Part shown: positions 1 to 8,084 of the stretch, piece after piece
Position numbering within the stretch: the stretch's first letter is position 1
Layout: each line of letters opens with the position of its first letter
NCBI RefSeq assembly: GCF_014195505.1
Contig: NZ_JACIBV010000001.1
Coordinates: forward strand, 6,200,001-6,264,000
Source of the DNA: Nonomuraea dietziae
GTDB taxonomy: Bacteria > Actinomycetota > Actinomycetes > Streptosporangiales > Streptosporangiaceae
Length of the DNA stretch: 64,000 nucleotides
Direction of reading: 5' to 3'
The notes under the pieces: model-generated
Database searches by the model: none
What the model saw: only the letters and a program-made list of their open reading frames with translations
Told to the model about the DNA's origin: nothing
Made by a program: the position numbers and the translations under genes

Positions 1-492
1 GCCCGCGAGGTCTTCGGCGGGCCAGCCCAGCTTGAGCAGCGCCTGCTTGATGTTGCCCCGCTCGCTCGGGTGGACCGCGACGGCGTCGGCGCCGATGCGC
101 TCGCCCAGCATCGGCTGGATCTTCCTCGAGCGCAGGACCTCCTCGAGGACGGCGCGGTCGGTCGAGGCCAGGACCAGGCCGTGCGCGGGGTCCTTCTCCA
201 GGCGCAGCCTGCCGTAGCGCGCCATCGTCTCGGCCACGTCGACCAGCAGCGCGTGCGGCACCGGATAGCGGCTGAACCCGATGAGCGCGTCGACGACCTG
301 CTCGGCGTCATGGCCCGCGGCGCGCGCGTTCCACAGCGCGAGCGGCGTGACGCGATAGGTGTGGACGTGCTCGGGCGCGCGCTCCAGCTCGGCGAAGGGC
401 GCGATCGCCTTGCGACACTCGTCGGCCCGCTCGTGGTCGACCTCGAGCAGCAAGGTCTTGTCGGATTGGACGATCAGCGGGCCGTCGTTCAC
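1..492 (-). CDS. xpb: DNA repair helicase XPB, N-terminal part (cut by window edge)
   Basis: Only the first 164 codons lie in the window; the helicase motifs are beyond the edge. The reading frame opens at a GTG preceded by a purine-rich ribosome site (GGGGGAAG) and begins VNDGPLIVQSDKTLLLEVDH, which is the typical opening of bacterial XPB-like 3'-5' helicases (mycobacterial Ercc3). It continues with an HVHTYRVTPLALWNARAAG stretch and a VDALIGFSRYPVPHALL stretch, the N-terminal damage-recognition-like domain. XPB unwinds DNA in an ATP-dependent way and is thought to act in DNA repair. The partner protein that usually accompanies it is encoded at 2660-4981 on the same strand, with two genes in between. 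The identification rests on recognition of the N-terminus. Confidence 0.85.
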   Translation of the reverse strand, partial: MNDGPLIVQSDKTLLLEVDHERADECRKAIAPFAELERAPEHVHTYRVTPLALWNARAAGHDAEQVVDALIGFSRYPVPHALLVDVAETMARYGRLRLEKDPAHGLVLASTDRAVLEEVLRSRKIQPMLGERIGADAVAVHPSERGNIKQALLKLGWPAEDLAG

Positions 493-548
493 AGGCTTCC
501 CCCGGGGTTGGTACTGCTACCGCATATCCAACACCCGGCGACCGACAG

Positions 549-977
549 TTAGTCCAGGTTCCCCGAGACTCCCAGCGCGATGATGACGCCGAAGCCCAGA
601 ACGACCAGCGCGACGTTGATGCCGATGCTGATCCAGGTCCACTTCAGCAGGTTGCGCGCCTTGTCCGGGTGCGTGTCGACCTGGCCGAGCGCGATGCCCG
701 ACATGATCGCTCCCGCGATGCCGCCAGGGGTGATGTAGCAGCTCAGCGCGAGCACGATGCTGATGACCAGCGCGACGATGGCATGCGTGCGCGGGCCCTG
801 CTGGGGCGGCGGGTAGCCGTAGCCGTAGCCGGGCGGGGGCTGCTGGCCGTACGGGGGGCCGTAGGGCTGCTGCTCACCCGAACCGTGAGGGCCCTGGTTG
901 TACGGCGAGCCGTACGGCATCTGCTGGCCGTAGGGGCTCTGGTCGCCGGAGTTCTCTGGGGTGTAACCGCTGCTCAC
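549..977 (-). CDS. DUF4190-type small membrane protein
   Basis: This is a 142-residue protein. Residues 1-60 are rich in Gly, Pro, Gln and Tyr, built on PYG and PPYGQQ repeats, and are expected to be a disordered cytoplasmic tail. Two hydrophobic segments follow, about residues 65-98 and 113-136, joined by a short charged turn (QVDTHPDKARN). This is the layout of DUF4190 proteins, which are common in actinobacteria and of unknown role. It lies between the XPB helicase and an acyl-CoA synthetase, all on the minus strand, with 56 and 67 nt gaps. No enzyme motif is visible. The family assignment is from topology and composition. Confidence 0.75.
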   Translation of the reverse strand: MSSGYTPENSGDQSPYGQQMPYGSPYNQGPHGSGEQQPYGPPYGQQPPPGYGYGYPPPQQGPRTHAIVALVISIVLALSCYITPGGIAGAIMSGIALGQVDTHPDKARNLLKWTWISIGINVALVVLGFGVIIALGVSGNLD

Positions 978-1044
978 TGAGTCACCTTTTCGTTTTCTGG
1001 CCCGTCAACAGATATCACGAAATGAGGTGACAGTTCGGCACTCC

Positions 1045-2505
1045 CTAGAGAAGGCGGGCGCGCAGCGCCTTCCTGTCCAGCTTGAGCACGCTGGTCACGG
1101 GGATGTGGTCGGTGAAGTGGATCTCCCTCGGATATTTCACTCTGCCGACCCGCTCCCGCGCCCAGGCGATCAGCTCCTCCTCGGTGGCCTGGCCGCCGGG
1201 ACGCAGTTGGACGAAGGCGACGACCTCCTCGCCGTGCAGAGGGTCGGGGCGGCCGACCACTCCTGACATCACGACGTCGGGGTGGGCGTTCAGCGCGTCC
1301 TCCACATCGCGCGGGAAGACGTTGAAGCCGCCCCTGATGATCAGGTCCTTCTTCCTGTCCACGACGTAGAGGTAGCCGTCGTCGTCCATGCAGCCGATGT
1401 CGCCCGTGCGCAGCTCGCCGTCCACGATGGGGGAGTCGAGCCCGCCCCAGTACCCGAGCATCAGCGATCGGCCCGCCACGCAGATCTCGCCGATGTCGCC
1501 TGCCTCCACCTCCTCGCCCTCGTCGTCCCTGATCGTGATCGTGTAGCCGGGAAGGGGCAGGCCGACGCTGCCGGGCCTGCGCCTGCCAGGAGGGTTGAAG
1601 GTGGTGACGGCGCTGGTCTCGGTCAGGCCGTAGCCCTCGAGGATCTGCACGCCAGGCATCCGCCGTTCGAACTCCCTGAGCACGTCGCGGCCCAGCGGGG
1701 CCGCGCCGCAGGTGAGGTGGCGCAGGTCGGGCAGCGGGGTGTCCTCGAGCGGCTCGGCGAGCAGCATCTGGAGCATGGAGGGGACCACCGTGCCGTACTG
1801 CACGCGCTGCTCGGCGGCCAGCGACAGGAAGGCCTTCGGGTCGAACCAGCGCATCAGGACGGCCTGCTGCGGCTCGGGGGCGTGCATGCCCGCGATGGTG
1901 ACGATCAGGCCATAGGCGTGGGAGAGCGGGACGGGGACGATCGCCCTGGTGACCCCTGGCTGGTAGGCCAGGTCGAAGGCGTCCTTGGCGACCTGCCAGA
2001 GACCGCCGTGGCTGAGCATGACGCCCTTCGCCCTGCCGGTGGTTCCGCCGGTGTACATCACCGCGGCCAGGTCGGAGGGGTCCCTGGGCAGCGGGCCGTG
2101 CTCGGCCTGCTCCAGCTCGTCGGTGTCCACGAAGACCCTGATCCCCTGGCCCGCGGCCTGGACGGTCTCCAGCAGCTCAGGCGAGGTGACGACCGCGGTG
2201 GCGCCGCTGTCGGACAGGATGTGGCGCAGCTCGTCGGCGCCGACCAGGAAGACTACGGGGACCACCACGGCGCCCGAGGCCCAGACGGCCTGGTAGACGA
2301 CGCCGACGTCGGGGCTCGTGGCCATCATCACGACGACCCTGTCGCCGGGGCCGACGCCCGCCTCGATCAGGCCGCCTGTGACGCGTCTGGCGCGCTGGGC
2401 GAGGGTGTGGCTGCGGTGCCACTCCCCTTCGTAGAAGACCGACTCGTGGTCGTCGAACCGGCTCCACGACTCCTCGGCCAGACGGCCGAGCGTTTGTTCC
2501 TTCAC
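1045..2505 (-). CDS. AMP-forming acyl-CoA synthetase (long/medium-chain fatty acid-CoA ligase family)
   Basis: The protein (486 residues) belongs to the ANL adenylating superfamily and should activate a carboxylic acid, probably a fatty acid, with ATP and then CoA. The P-loop YTGGTTGRAKGVMLSH is at residues 151-166, followed by the GYGLTETSA motif, the ribose-binding RTGDIG, the hinge region VDRKKDLIIRGG, and a C-terminal lysine in VTSVLKLDRKALR. I chose the GTG at 2505 because GAGAGG lies just upstream. The same frame stays open to an ATG-type start at 2541, but those extra residues look non-coding. It is unusual for such a gene to sit between xpb and its helicase-associated partner. The substrate cannot be told from sequence. 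Confidence 0.88.
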   Translation of the reverse strand: MKEQTLGRLAEESWSRFDDHESVFYEGEWHRSHTLAQRARRVTGGLIEAGVGPGDRVVVMMATSPDVGVVYQAVWASGAVVVPVVFLVGADELRHILSDSGATAVVTSPELLETVQAAGQGIRVFVDTDELEQAEHGPLPRDPSDLAAVMYTGGTTGRAKGVMLSHGGLWQVAKDAFDLAYQPGVTRAIVPVPLSHAYGLIVTIAGMHAPEPQQAVLMRWFDPKAFLSLAAEQRVQYGTVVPSMLQMLLAEPLEDTPLPDLRHLTCGAAPLGRDVLREFERRMPGVQILEGYGLTETSAVTTFNPPGRRRPGSVGLPLPGYTITIRDDEGEEVEAGDIGEICVAGRSLMLGYWGGLDSPIVDGELRTGDIGCMDDDGYLYVVDRKKDLIIRGGFNVFPRDVEDALNAHPDVVMSGVVGRPDPLHGEEVVAFVQLRPGGQATEEELIAWARERVGRVKYPREIHFTDHIPVTSVLKLDRKALRARLL

Positions 2506-2659
2506 GCCTCTCACGGTGATCCGCACGGGCCTCCGAGTCAACCGCCCAGAGTGATCATCCGTCCGTCACTCGGGGGATCGCGGCCTCCGGGAGACGCCGG
2601 TGGTCACCCCTCGGTCGTGTCTCCGAGAGCTCCTGGATCGTCGGGACGTGACAGAGGGA

Positions 2660-4981
2660 TCAGGAGAGGTTCGAGACGCCGGTGATGCGGTGGAGGGCGA
2701 AGCGGTGGACGGCCGCGCGGGTCTCGTCGTAGGCCGTGAGGTAGCCGCCCTCCATCCGGGCCGGCTCTAGGATGCGGCTGGTGGCGTTGCCCTGGGAGTC
2801 GAGGTAGCCGATCCACACCCGCACCCCCTGCCTGATCGCCTCCTGCAGGGTGGAGATGGTGGCCGTGGCGGGACCGCGGGGCACCGCGCCGTCGGGCGCG
2901 TCCACAGGCCCGCGCCTGGCCTCGCCCGCCCGCATGGCCCGTACGGCCGCCGCCACCACGTCGGGGTCGAGCCCGTTGAACGACGACACCGTCCTGGCCA
3001 CCGGCACGCCCTCGGTACGCCTTGTGTCGAGCTGGGTGATGATGACGTCCCCGTCGAGTGATTCGGCGACGGGCGCGAACCCCATCGCCCTCAGCGAGTC
3101 GACGAGCGAGGCCCTGGAGGCGCGCGAGGCGATGACCGTGGGAGCCAGGCGCCTGAGCCTCAGCGGGACCGCGCGGCGGTCGGCCATGAGCTGGTCGAGC
3201 ATGGAGGGGTCGTCACTGCGGATGTAGGCGCTGGCCGTACCGACGCGCATCCTGCCGTGCCTGCGCGCCACGTCCGCCACCAGGTACGACAGCGGCTGCG
3301 GCACAGGGGTGGCCGAGTGGCGGGCGAGCATGGACAGCAGCTCGTCGGCCCCCTGCCCGGCGTCGAGCGCCCGCCTGATGGAGCCCTCGCCGAACCGGTA
3401 GACGGTCGCGCCTCCCGTGGACTCCACGTCGGCGGCGAGCGTCAGCCAGCGCGCCAGGTCGCTGGTGAGCGGTCCTGGCGCGACGGCGGTGAGGTCGGCC
3501 TGGAGCAGCACGTGGTCGACGGGCTCGGGAAGCAGGGGAGCGAGGACGGCGGCGGCCTCCTTCGAGCCCGACAGCAGCGCGCGGCCGTGCGCCGACAGCA
3601 CGCCGAGCCCGGTGAAGCCCAGCTGCTCGGCCTCGCGCAGGGTGAAGTCGGTCAGCTGCTCGCGCAGCGCGCCACGCCGCCTGGGCTGCTCCCACGCCAG
3701 CCGCCGCAGCACGGACTCGCGGGACGGCGCGAGGCCGGGGGCGGTGGCGAGCACGCGCAGCGTCGCCTGCCGGACCTCGGGAGCGGAGGAGCGGCGCAGG
3801 TCGGGGTGGAGGGCGTTGAGCAGGCGGTCGCGCTCGTCGCGTTCGCCCACGATGCCGGGCACCCTGTCGGTGTGCAGCCAGGTGACGGCCAGCGTGACCC
3901 AGCGCTCCTCCGTGGCCCTGACCCGCCAGCTGTCGTAGCCCGCGGTGGGCAGCCACTCGCCGTCGACGTTGCCGCCCGCGGCGATCAGGCCCGCCGCGTG
4001 TGCCATCTCGATGACCAGGGCGGCGGCCCATTCGGGCAGGTCGAGCTGGGTGGCGGTGCGCTTGAGGTCGCGCACCCCGAGGCCGCCCGTGCGCAGCACG
4101 CCGGGAGCGTCGAGGCTCCACCTCTCGCACAGCTCCTCGACCGCCCGCGTGAACGTGAACGCCTGGCCCGCCGCCGTCCTGTCGGCGAGGGAGCCGGGAC
4201 GCTCCGCGCCCTCGAGGGGCGGCGGCACGGGCGACAGGTCGCGGTGCACGCGGCCTTCGCGCAGGTAGAGGCCGACCTCGCGAGGCAGCGCCACGCTGTC
4301 TTCTCCGGTGGCCGCGAGCAGCCCCCTGGCGAGCAGCTCCTCGATCGGCGAGCGGGCGGTGGCCAGGCGGACGGCTCTGCGGGCGTTGGGCACGCGGCCG
4401 CTCGGCGGCCCCCACGCCAGCTCCTCCAGCGCCTTCCTGGCCGGAGGCGAGACCTCCTCGACCAGCTTGGCGGGCTCGGCGAGCGCGGCGCGCAATCGCT
4501 CCTTGCCGCCGCCCTCGGTGCCGGGGGCGATGTCGTCGGCGATCTCCTCCAGCTGCTCGGGCGGGTGATGCCTGAACACCTCGGTGACGGGAGGGCCGAG
4601 CCCCGCGGGGTCGTCGAGTACCTTGCGCACGCCCGGCGCGAGGGCCAGGGCGTCGTCGGGGCCGTAGACCAGGGCGAGGGCGCGCAGGCGCTCCAGCGTG
4701 TCGTCGAGGGGGAGGTCGTCCTCTTCTGTCGCCCTGGCGAGCAGGTCGCGGAGGGAGTCTCTGGTGAGCTCATCGGGGTGGACGGCGAGCGTCTCGACCA
4801 CGGCCAGCGCGAACCTGTCGAGCCGGTCGAGGGCGCGGCCGATCGCCGAGGGGCTGCCTGCCCGCGCGGCCAGCCCTTCGAGGTGGGCGGGGACCGGCGT
4901 GATCAGCTCGGGGCGCGCGGACACGAGCGCGCCGAGCTGATCGTCGGTGCGCTCCCTGATCCACTGAGTGAACTCCATCAT
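2660..4981 (-). CDS. Helicase-associated protein (XPB partner) with C-terminal WYL-like segment
   Basis: This 773-residue protein begins with two consecutive methionines, M-M-E-F-T-Q-W; the frame stays open upstream but an AGGAA site fits this start. It matches the large actinobacterial protein normally encoded next to XPB (for example upstream of mycobacterial ercc3), annotated as helicase-associated or XPB/Ssl2-like. The C-terminal 60 residues (IRQGVRVWIGYLDSQGNATS ... RILEPARMEGGYLTAYDE ... RFALHRITGV) resemble a WYL-type ligand or nucleic-acid binding fold. No Walker motifs are seen, so it is not itself a helicase motor. A role in helping XPB in repair is inferred from conserved neighbourhood. 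It is divergent from, and nearly abuts, the gene at 5014. Confidence 0.82.
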   Translation of the reverse strand: MMEFTQWIRERTDDQLGALVSARPELITPVPAHLEGLAARAGSPSAIGRALDRLDRFALAVVETLAVHPDELTRDSLRDLLARATEEDDLPLDDTLERLRALALVYGPDDALALAPGVRKVLDDPAGLGPPVTEVFRHHPPEQLEEIADDIAPGTEGGGKERLRAALAEPAKLVEEVSPPARKALEELAWGPPSGRVPNARRAVRLATARSPIEELLARGLLAATGEDSVALPREVGLYLREGRVHRDLSPVPPPLEGAERPGSLADRTAAGQAFTFTRAVEELCERWSLDAPGVLRTGGLGVRDLKRTATQLDLPEWAAALVIEMAHAAGLIAAGGNVDGEWLPTAGYDSWRVRATEERWVTLAVTWLHTDRVPGIVGERDERDRLLNALHPDLRRSSAPEVRQATLRVLATAPGLAPSRESVLRRLAWEQPRRRGALREQLTDFTLREAEQLGFTGLGVLSAHGRALLSGSKEAAAVLAPLLPEPVDHVLLQADLTAVAPGPLTSDLARWLTLAADVESTGGATVYRFGEGSIRRALDAGQGADELLSMLARHSATPVPQPLSYLVADVARRHGRMRVGTASAYIRSDDPSMLDQLMADRRAVPLRLRRLAPTVIASRASRASLVDSLRAMGFAPVAESLDGDVIITQLDTRRTEGVPVARTVSSFNGLDPDVVAAAVRAMRAGEARRGPVDAPDGAVPRGPATATISTLQEAIRQGVRVWIGYLDSQGNATSRILEPARMEGGYLTAYDETRAAVHRFALHRITGVSNLS

Positions 4982-5013
4982 TGCAATGGTATGTTCCTGC
5001 GGATTCGGGCAGC

Positions 5014-5847
5014 ATGGCATGCGTGATCGAACGGGCCGACCAGCTCGTCCTGGACTACGTCAGCAAGGCGGCCGACGCTGCTCACGGCGTGCTGCGCCAG
5101 GACCACAGGCTCGACTTCGTCCAGCGGCTGCGGGCCCGCATCGAATCGGAGCGGAGCGGCAGCGAGGACCCGAAGGTGGTGGCCAGGGTGCTGGCCAGGT
5201 TCGGCGATCCTGCGGCGCTCGTCGAGCGCGAGGCCCGCAGGCTCTCCTCCGGCGGCGAGGTGCCGAGGATCCAGGCCGAGCCCGAGGTGCGGCCCGCCGA
5301 GAGCGACACCGCCGTCTTCCCCCGCGTGGTCGACGACGTCCCGCCCGGTGTGGCGCGCGGCATGCGAGAGGCGCGGGAGAGGCTGACCGGCAGGACCGAG
5401 CGCGGCCTGCCGTTCGCGGGCCTGCGCAGGGCGGTGATGGCGGGCGCCAACCCCATGGCCACGGGCGGCAGGGACGCCAGGACCGTCGTGAAGGGGCATC
5501 CGCGCGAGGTGCTGGCGATCGGGCTGCTCCTGCTGGCCGCGCTGCTGGTGCCGATGAGCCTCCCGTCCGTGGCGATCTTCCAGGTGCCGGTGATCGTCTG
5601 GGCGGCGGGGGCGGCGACGGTCCTGACGAGCGACAGCTGGTCCTTCAGGGACAGGATGATCGGGATCGGCGCTCCCATGTTCGGCTACGGCGTGGGCGGG
5701 GTGGTGATCGGCGCGCTGCGGGTGGGGGGTGAGAGCGGCTTGTCCGCCTTCCTCGCCCAGTTCTACGCGGTCAGCGGGATCATGTTCATGATCTTCACCG
5801 GCCTGGGCGTGGTCTGGCTCGCCTATCGCCTGTGGGATCTCAGCTGA
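5014..5847 (+). CDS. Membrane protein with HAAS-like N-terminal domain, function unknown
   Basis: The ATG at 5014 follows GGGCAG; the frame is open a little further upstream to 4981, which would overlap the divergent gene start. The 277-residue product has a helical N-terminal part, about residues 1-75 (LVLDYVSKAADAAHG, then RARIESERSGSE and VLARFGDPAALVERE). That part is like the HAAS signalling domain found in many actinobacterial and Firmicute membrane proteins. A charged linker follows, then about four membrane segments between residues 165 and 275. The stop overlaps the convergent TetR gene by 8 nt. The linkage of an HAAS-like segment to membrane helices suggests a sensor or regulator of a membrane process. 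This is inference. Confidence 0.6.
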   Translation: MACVIERADQLVLDYVSKAADAAHGVLRQDHRLDFVQRLRARIESERSGSEDPKVVARVLARFGDPAALVEREARRLSSGGEVPRIQAEPEVRPAESDTAVFPRVVDDVPPGVARGMREARERLTGRTERGLPFAGLRRAVMAGANPMATGGRDARTVVKGHPREVLAIGLLLLAALLVPMSLPSVAIFQVPVIVWAAGAATVLTSDSWSFRDRMIGIGAPMFGYGVGGVVIGALRVGGESGLSAFLAQFYAVSGIMFMIFTGLGVVWLAYRLWDLS

Positions 5848-6463
5848 CCGGCGCGTGCGCGGGAGCGGGCAGCAGGCCGACGGCCAGCCGTACCCACGCG
5901 GAGACGAACTGGTCCTTCTCGGCGTGACCCGGTGTCTCGCCGACCGTCTCCTGGAACAGCCGGTAGTGCACGACCGCGCCGCCGAGCACCGCGCCGATGC
6001 CCGTCCAGTCGAGGTCGGCCTCCGCGTACTCGGGCTGGGCGCGGAACCAGCCGGTGATCGCGTCGAACATCGGCTGCAGCAGGCCCTCGCGCACGACCGC
6101 GACCAGCTCGGGGAACTGGCTGAGATCGCGGAAGAACACCCTGGTCAGCTCGCTCTCCTCGCGCACCTTCGCCAGCCCGGCCCTGCACACCAGGGACAGG
6201 CGCTCCTCGAGGTCGGCGGAGCCCTCCATGCTGCTGAGCTCGGCCAGGCTGTCGGCCACCTGGATGCGGGTGCGCGCGGCGTGCTCGTGCATCGCCGCGG
6301 CGAGCACCTCGTACTTCGACTTGAAGTGCCGGTAGAGGCCTCCGGCCCCAGGGGAGAGCCCGGCGGCGGCCTCGATCTCGGCCACCGAGGTGGCGGAGTA
6401 GCCCCGCTCCGCGAACAGCCTCAGAGCCTCGTCGACGATCCGCTCGCGCGTGGATCTGGTCAT
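5840..6463 (-). CDS. TetR family transcriptional regulator
   Basis: The 207-residue protein has a classic N-terminal TetR DNA-binding domain, RERIVDEALRLFAERGYSAT, then SVAEIEAAAGLS and the recognition segment GGLYRHFKSKYEVLAAAM (about residues 6-56). The remaining residues form the helical ligand/dimer domain, which I cannot assign to a ligand. It lies downstream of the small membrane gene at 6585 on the same strand, separated by 121 nt, and converges on the gene ending at 5847. A 10-bp perfect palindrome (TCTCATGAGA, 6483-6492) about 20 nt upstream of the start may be its own operator. Confidence 0.92.
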   Translation of the reverse strand: MTRSTRERIVDEALRLFAERGYSATSVAEIEAAAGLSPGAGGLYRHFKSKYEVLAAAMHEHAARTRIQVADSLAELSSMEGSADLEERLSLVCRAGLAKVREESELTRVFFRDLSQFPELVAVVREGLLQPMFDAITGWFRAQPEYAEADLDWTGIGAVLGGAVVHYRLFQETVGETPGHAEKDQFVSAWVRLAVGLLPAPAHAPVS

Positions 6464-6482
6464 GTCGTTCCTAGTACCTCCA

Positions 6483-6492
6483 TCTCATGAGA
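6483..6492. promoter_or_regulatory. Candidate TetR operator
   Basis: TCTCATGAGA is a perfect 10-bp palindrome 19 bp upstream of the TetR start codon. TetR proteins commonly repress their own promoter through such sites. It is short, so chance is not excluded. Confidence 0.3.
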
Positions 6493-6584
6493 GACGTGCT
6501 CATCAGACCGCCACCCCTACGTGCCAGTCAGGGCCCCGGCGGTGGTCCGATTGGCGCGTTTCTCATCAGTAAGGACCATAGTCG

Positions 6585-6923
6585 TTACGGTGACACGCGC
6601 CGGATCAGGCTCGCCACCGCCGAGCCGAGGACGAGCCACACCACGGCGGCCAGACCGTAGTTGACCAGGACCTGCCAGCGCGCGTCTGCCAGCCTGAACA
6701 GGTCGGACATGCCGAGTGACAGCGTGGTCGCCACGGACTCGACGAACTGGACGAGAGAGTTGGCCGGGTTGGTGGGGAAGATCCTGAAGGCGATGTAGAG
6801 GGCCAGGACGAGCGCGGCGGCCCTCGAGACGACCTTGACGGCCCACACGGCGATGTCGGCCGCGCGCTGACGGGCGGTCGGGGCCGGCCTGACGGCGGGC
6901 CGGTGCGGTCGGGTTTCAGCCAT
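6585..6923 (-). CDS. Small two-helix membrane protein, unknown function
   Basis: The start is fixed by a perfect ribosome site, GGAGGGAG, seven bases before the ATG at 6923; a longer reading from 6974 is not needed. The 112-residue product has a basic, Pro/Arg-rich N-terminus, a membrane helix near residues 28-47 (VVSRAAALVLALYIAFRIF), an amphipathic middle (VQFVESVATTLSLGMSDLFR) and a second helix near 85-107. It has no catalytic motif. It stands upstream of the TetR gene and is divergent from the HAD gene at 6999. I do not recognise a named family. Confidence 0.65.
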   Translation of the reverse strand: MAETRPHRPAVRPAPTARQRAADIAVWAVKVVSRAAALVLALYIAFRIFPTNPANSLVQFVESVATTLSLGMSDLFRLADARWQVLVNYGLAAVVWLVLGSAVASLIRRVSP

Positions 6924-6998
6924 GGCCGCTCCCTCCGATAAGTAATTCCTTTCTGCCCACTTCAACGCTTCCATACCAGCGACCGTTACTCTTCACGG

Positions 6999-7601
6999 GT
7001 GGGGAAATCAGTGGGGTTTGACCTTGATATGACGCTGGCCGACACCAGGTCGGGTATCGCGGCCGTCTTTGACGAGCTCGCCGTACGGCTGGGCGTGGTC
7101 ATCGACAGCGCGGTGGTGATCTCCAGGCTCGGCCCTCCGCTCGAACTGGAGCTGGCCAACTGGCTGCCCGAGGAGGACATCCCCGGCGCGGCGGCGCTGT
7201 TCAGGGAGCTCTATCCCGACGTCGCCCTTCCCGTGCACACCGCCATGAGCGGCGCCCACGAGGCGATCAAGGCGGTGCGGGAGGCCGGAGGCGGGGTGAT
7301 CGTGGTGACGGGCAAGAACATCCACGACGCGAGAAGGACCGTCGACCTGCTCGGGTTCGACGTGGACGAGGTGGTCGGATCGGTGTTCGGCGCGGGCAAG
7401 GGCGGGGCGCTCGCGCGGTTCGGCGCGGACGCCTATGTCGGGGACCACGTCGCGGACATCGAGGCGGCGCGAGCGGGAGGCGCCGTCAGCGTGGCGGTCG
7501 CGACGGGTCCCTACACCGTGGGAGAGCTGCGTGATCACGGGGCTGATGTGGCGCTGTCGGATCTGACCGAGTTCGCCGCCTGGTTCGGCGACTGGAATTA
7601 G
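6999..7601 (+). CDS. HAD-superfamily phosphatase (PGP-like)
   Basis: The 200-residue protein begins V-G-K-S-V-G-F-D-L-D-M-T-L-A-D-T. It shows the HAD nucleophile motif DxDxT with Asp8 and Asp10, the motif II region VIVVTGKN (Thr), a lysine in FGAGKGGAL and motif IV YVGDHVADIEAA. These are the catalytic elements of phosphoglycolate phosphatase-like enzymes, cytosolic Mg-dependent phosphatases with a small helical cap between residues 15 and 85. The substrate is unknown. The GTG start has no ribosome site, but TACTCT at 6987-6992 is placed like a -10 element 6 nt upstream, so the transcript may be leaderless. Confidence 0.88.
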   Translation: MGKSVGFDLDMTLADTRSGIAAVFDELAVRLGVVIDSAVVISRLGPPLELELANWLPEEDIPGAAALFRELYPDVALPVHTAMSGAHEAIKAVREAGGGVIVVTGKNIHDARRTVDLLGFDVDEVVGSVFGAGKGGALARFGADAYVGDHVADIEAARAGGAVSVAVATGPYTVGELRDHGADVALSDLTEFAAWFGDWN

Positions 7602-7688
7602 CGCGCATTTACCCGGTCGCTCTCCGGGCTCGGTGGGCATAACCTACTTCCATTCATCTTTCCCGACAGTACGAACGAGGTCCCCCCT

Positions 7689-8084
7689 GTGCCGAGTGGC
7701 AAGGTCAAGTGGTACGACGCCGACAAGGGTTTCGGCTTCCTCACCCGCGACGACGGCGGTGAGGTCTTCGTCCATTCCTCCGCGCTTCCCACTGGCGCGG
7801 AACCGTTGAAGCCCGGACAAAAGGTCGAGTTCGGTGTGGCCGAGGGCCGCAGGGGACAGCAGGCGCTGTCGGTGCGGATTCTCGAGCAGCCGCCGACCCT
7901 GGCCAAGACGGTCAAGCCGAAGGGCAAGCGGAAGAAGCCCGACGAGATGGTCGTGATCGTCGAGGACCTCATCAAGCTGCTCGACGTCATCTCCGAGTCC
8001 TACCAGCGGGGCAAGCAGCCCGACCCCGTGCACTCCAAGAAGATCGCCCAGGTGCTGCGAGCCGTGGCGGACGACCTCGACTGA
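7689..8084 (+). CDS. Cold-shock domain protein (CspB-like) with C-terminal extension
   Basis: Residues 1-65 form a cold-shock domain with the two RNA-binding motifs KGFGFLTRDDG (RNP1) and VFVHSSAL (RNP2) after the opening SGKVKWYDADKG. The rest, to residue 131, is a basic linker (KPKGKRKKPDE) and a helical tail (MVVIVEDLIKLLDVISESYQ ... KIAQVLRAVADDLD). This longer form is typical of the actinobacterial CspB orthologue rather than the 67-residue CspA type. It binds single-stranded nucleic acid and is thought to help RNA folding or nucleoid function. The GTG start has AACGAGG 8 nt upstream. The following MFS gene converges on it with no gap. Confidence 0.93.
   Translation: MPSGKVKWYDADKGFGFLTRDDGGEVFVHSSALPTGAEPLKPGQKVEFGVAEGRRGQQALSVRILEQPPTLAKTVKPKGKRKKPDEMVVIVEDLIKLLDVISESYQRGKQPDPVHSKKIAQVLRAVADDLD

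Noticed and set aside
1..552. Plus-strand frame at 70-552 as a gene
   Set aside because: The minus strand gives an unmistakable XPB N-terminus over the same bases.
2542..2659. Strong terminator between the helicase-associated gene and the acyl-CoA synthetase
   Set aside because: Only a 6-bp GGAGAC/GTCTCC pairing with a long loop (2590-2624) is present, too weak to call.
3257..5026. Very long open frame (589 codons) on the plus strand opposite the helicase-associated gene
   Set aside because: It is an antisense shadow of a GC-rich gene: Arg/Gly/His/Gln-rich composition, no ribosome site and no recognisable domain. The minus-strand protein is clearly real.
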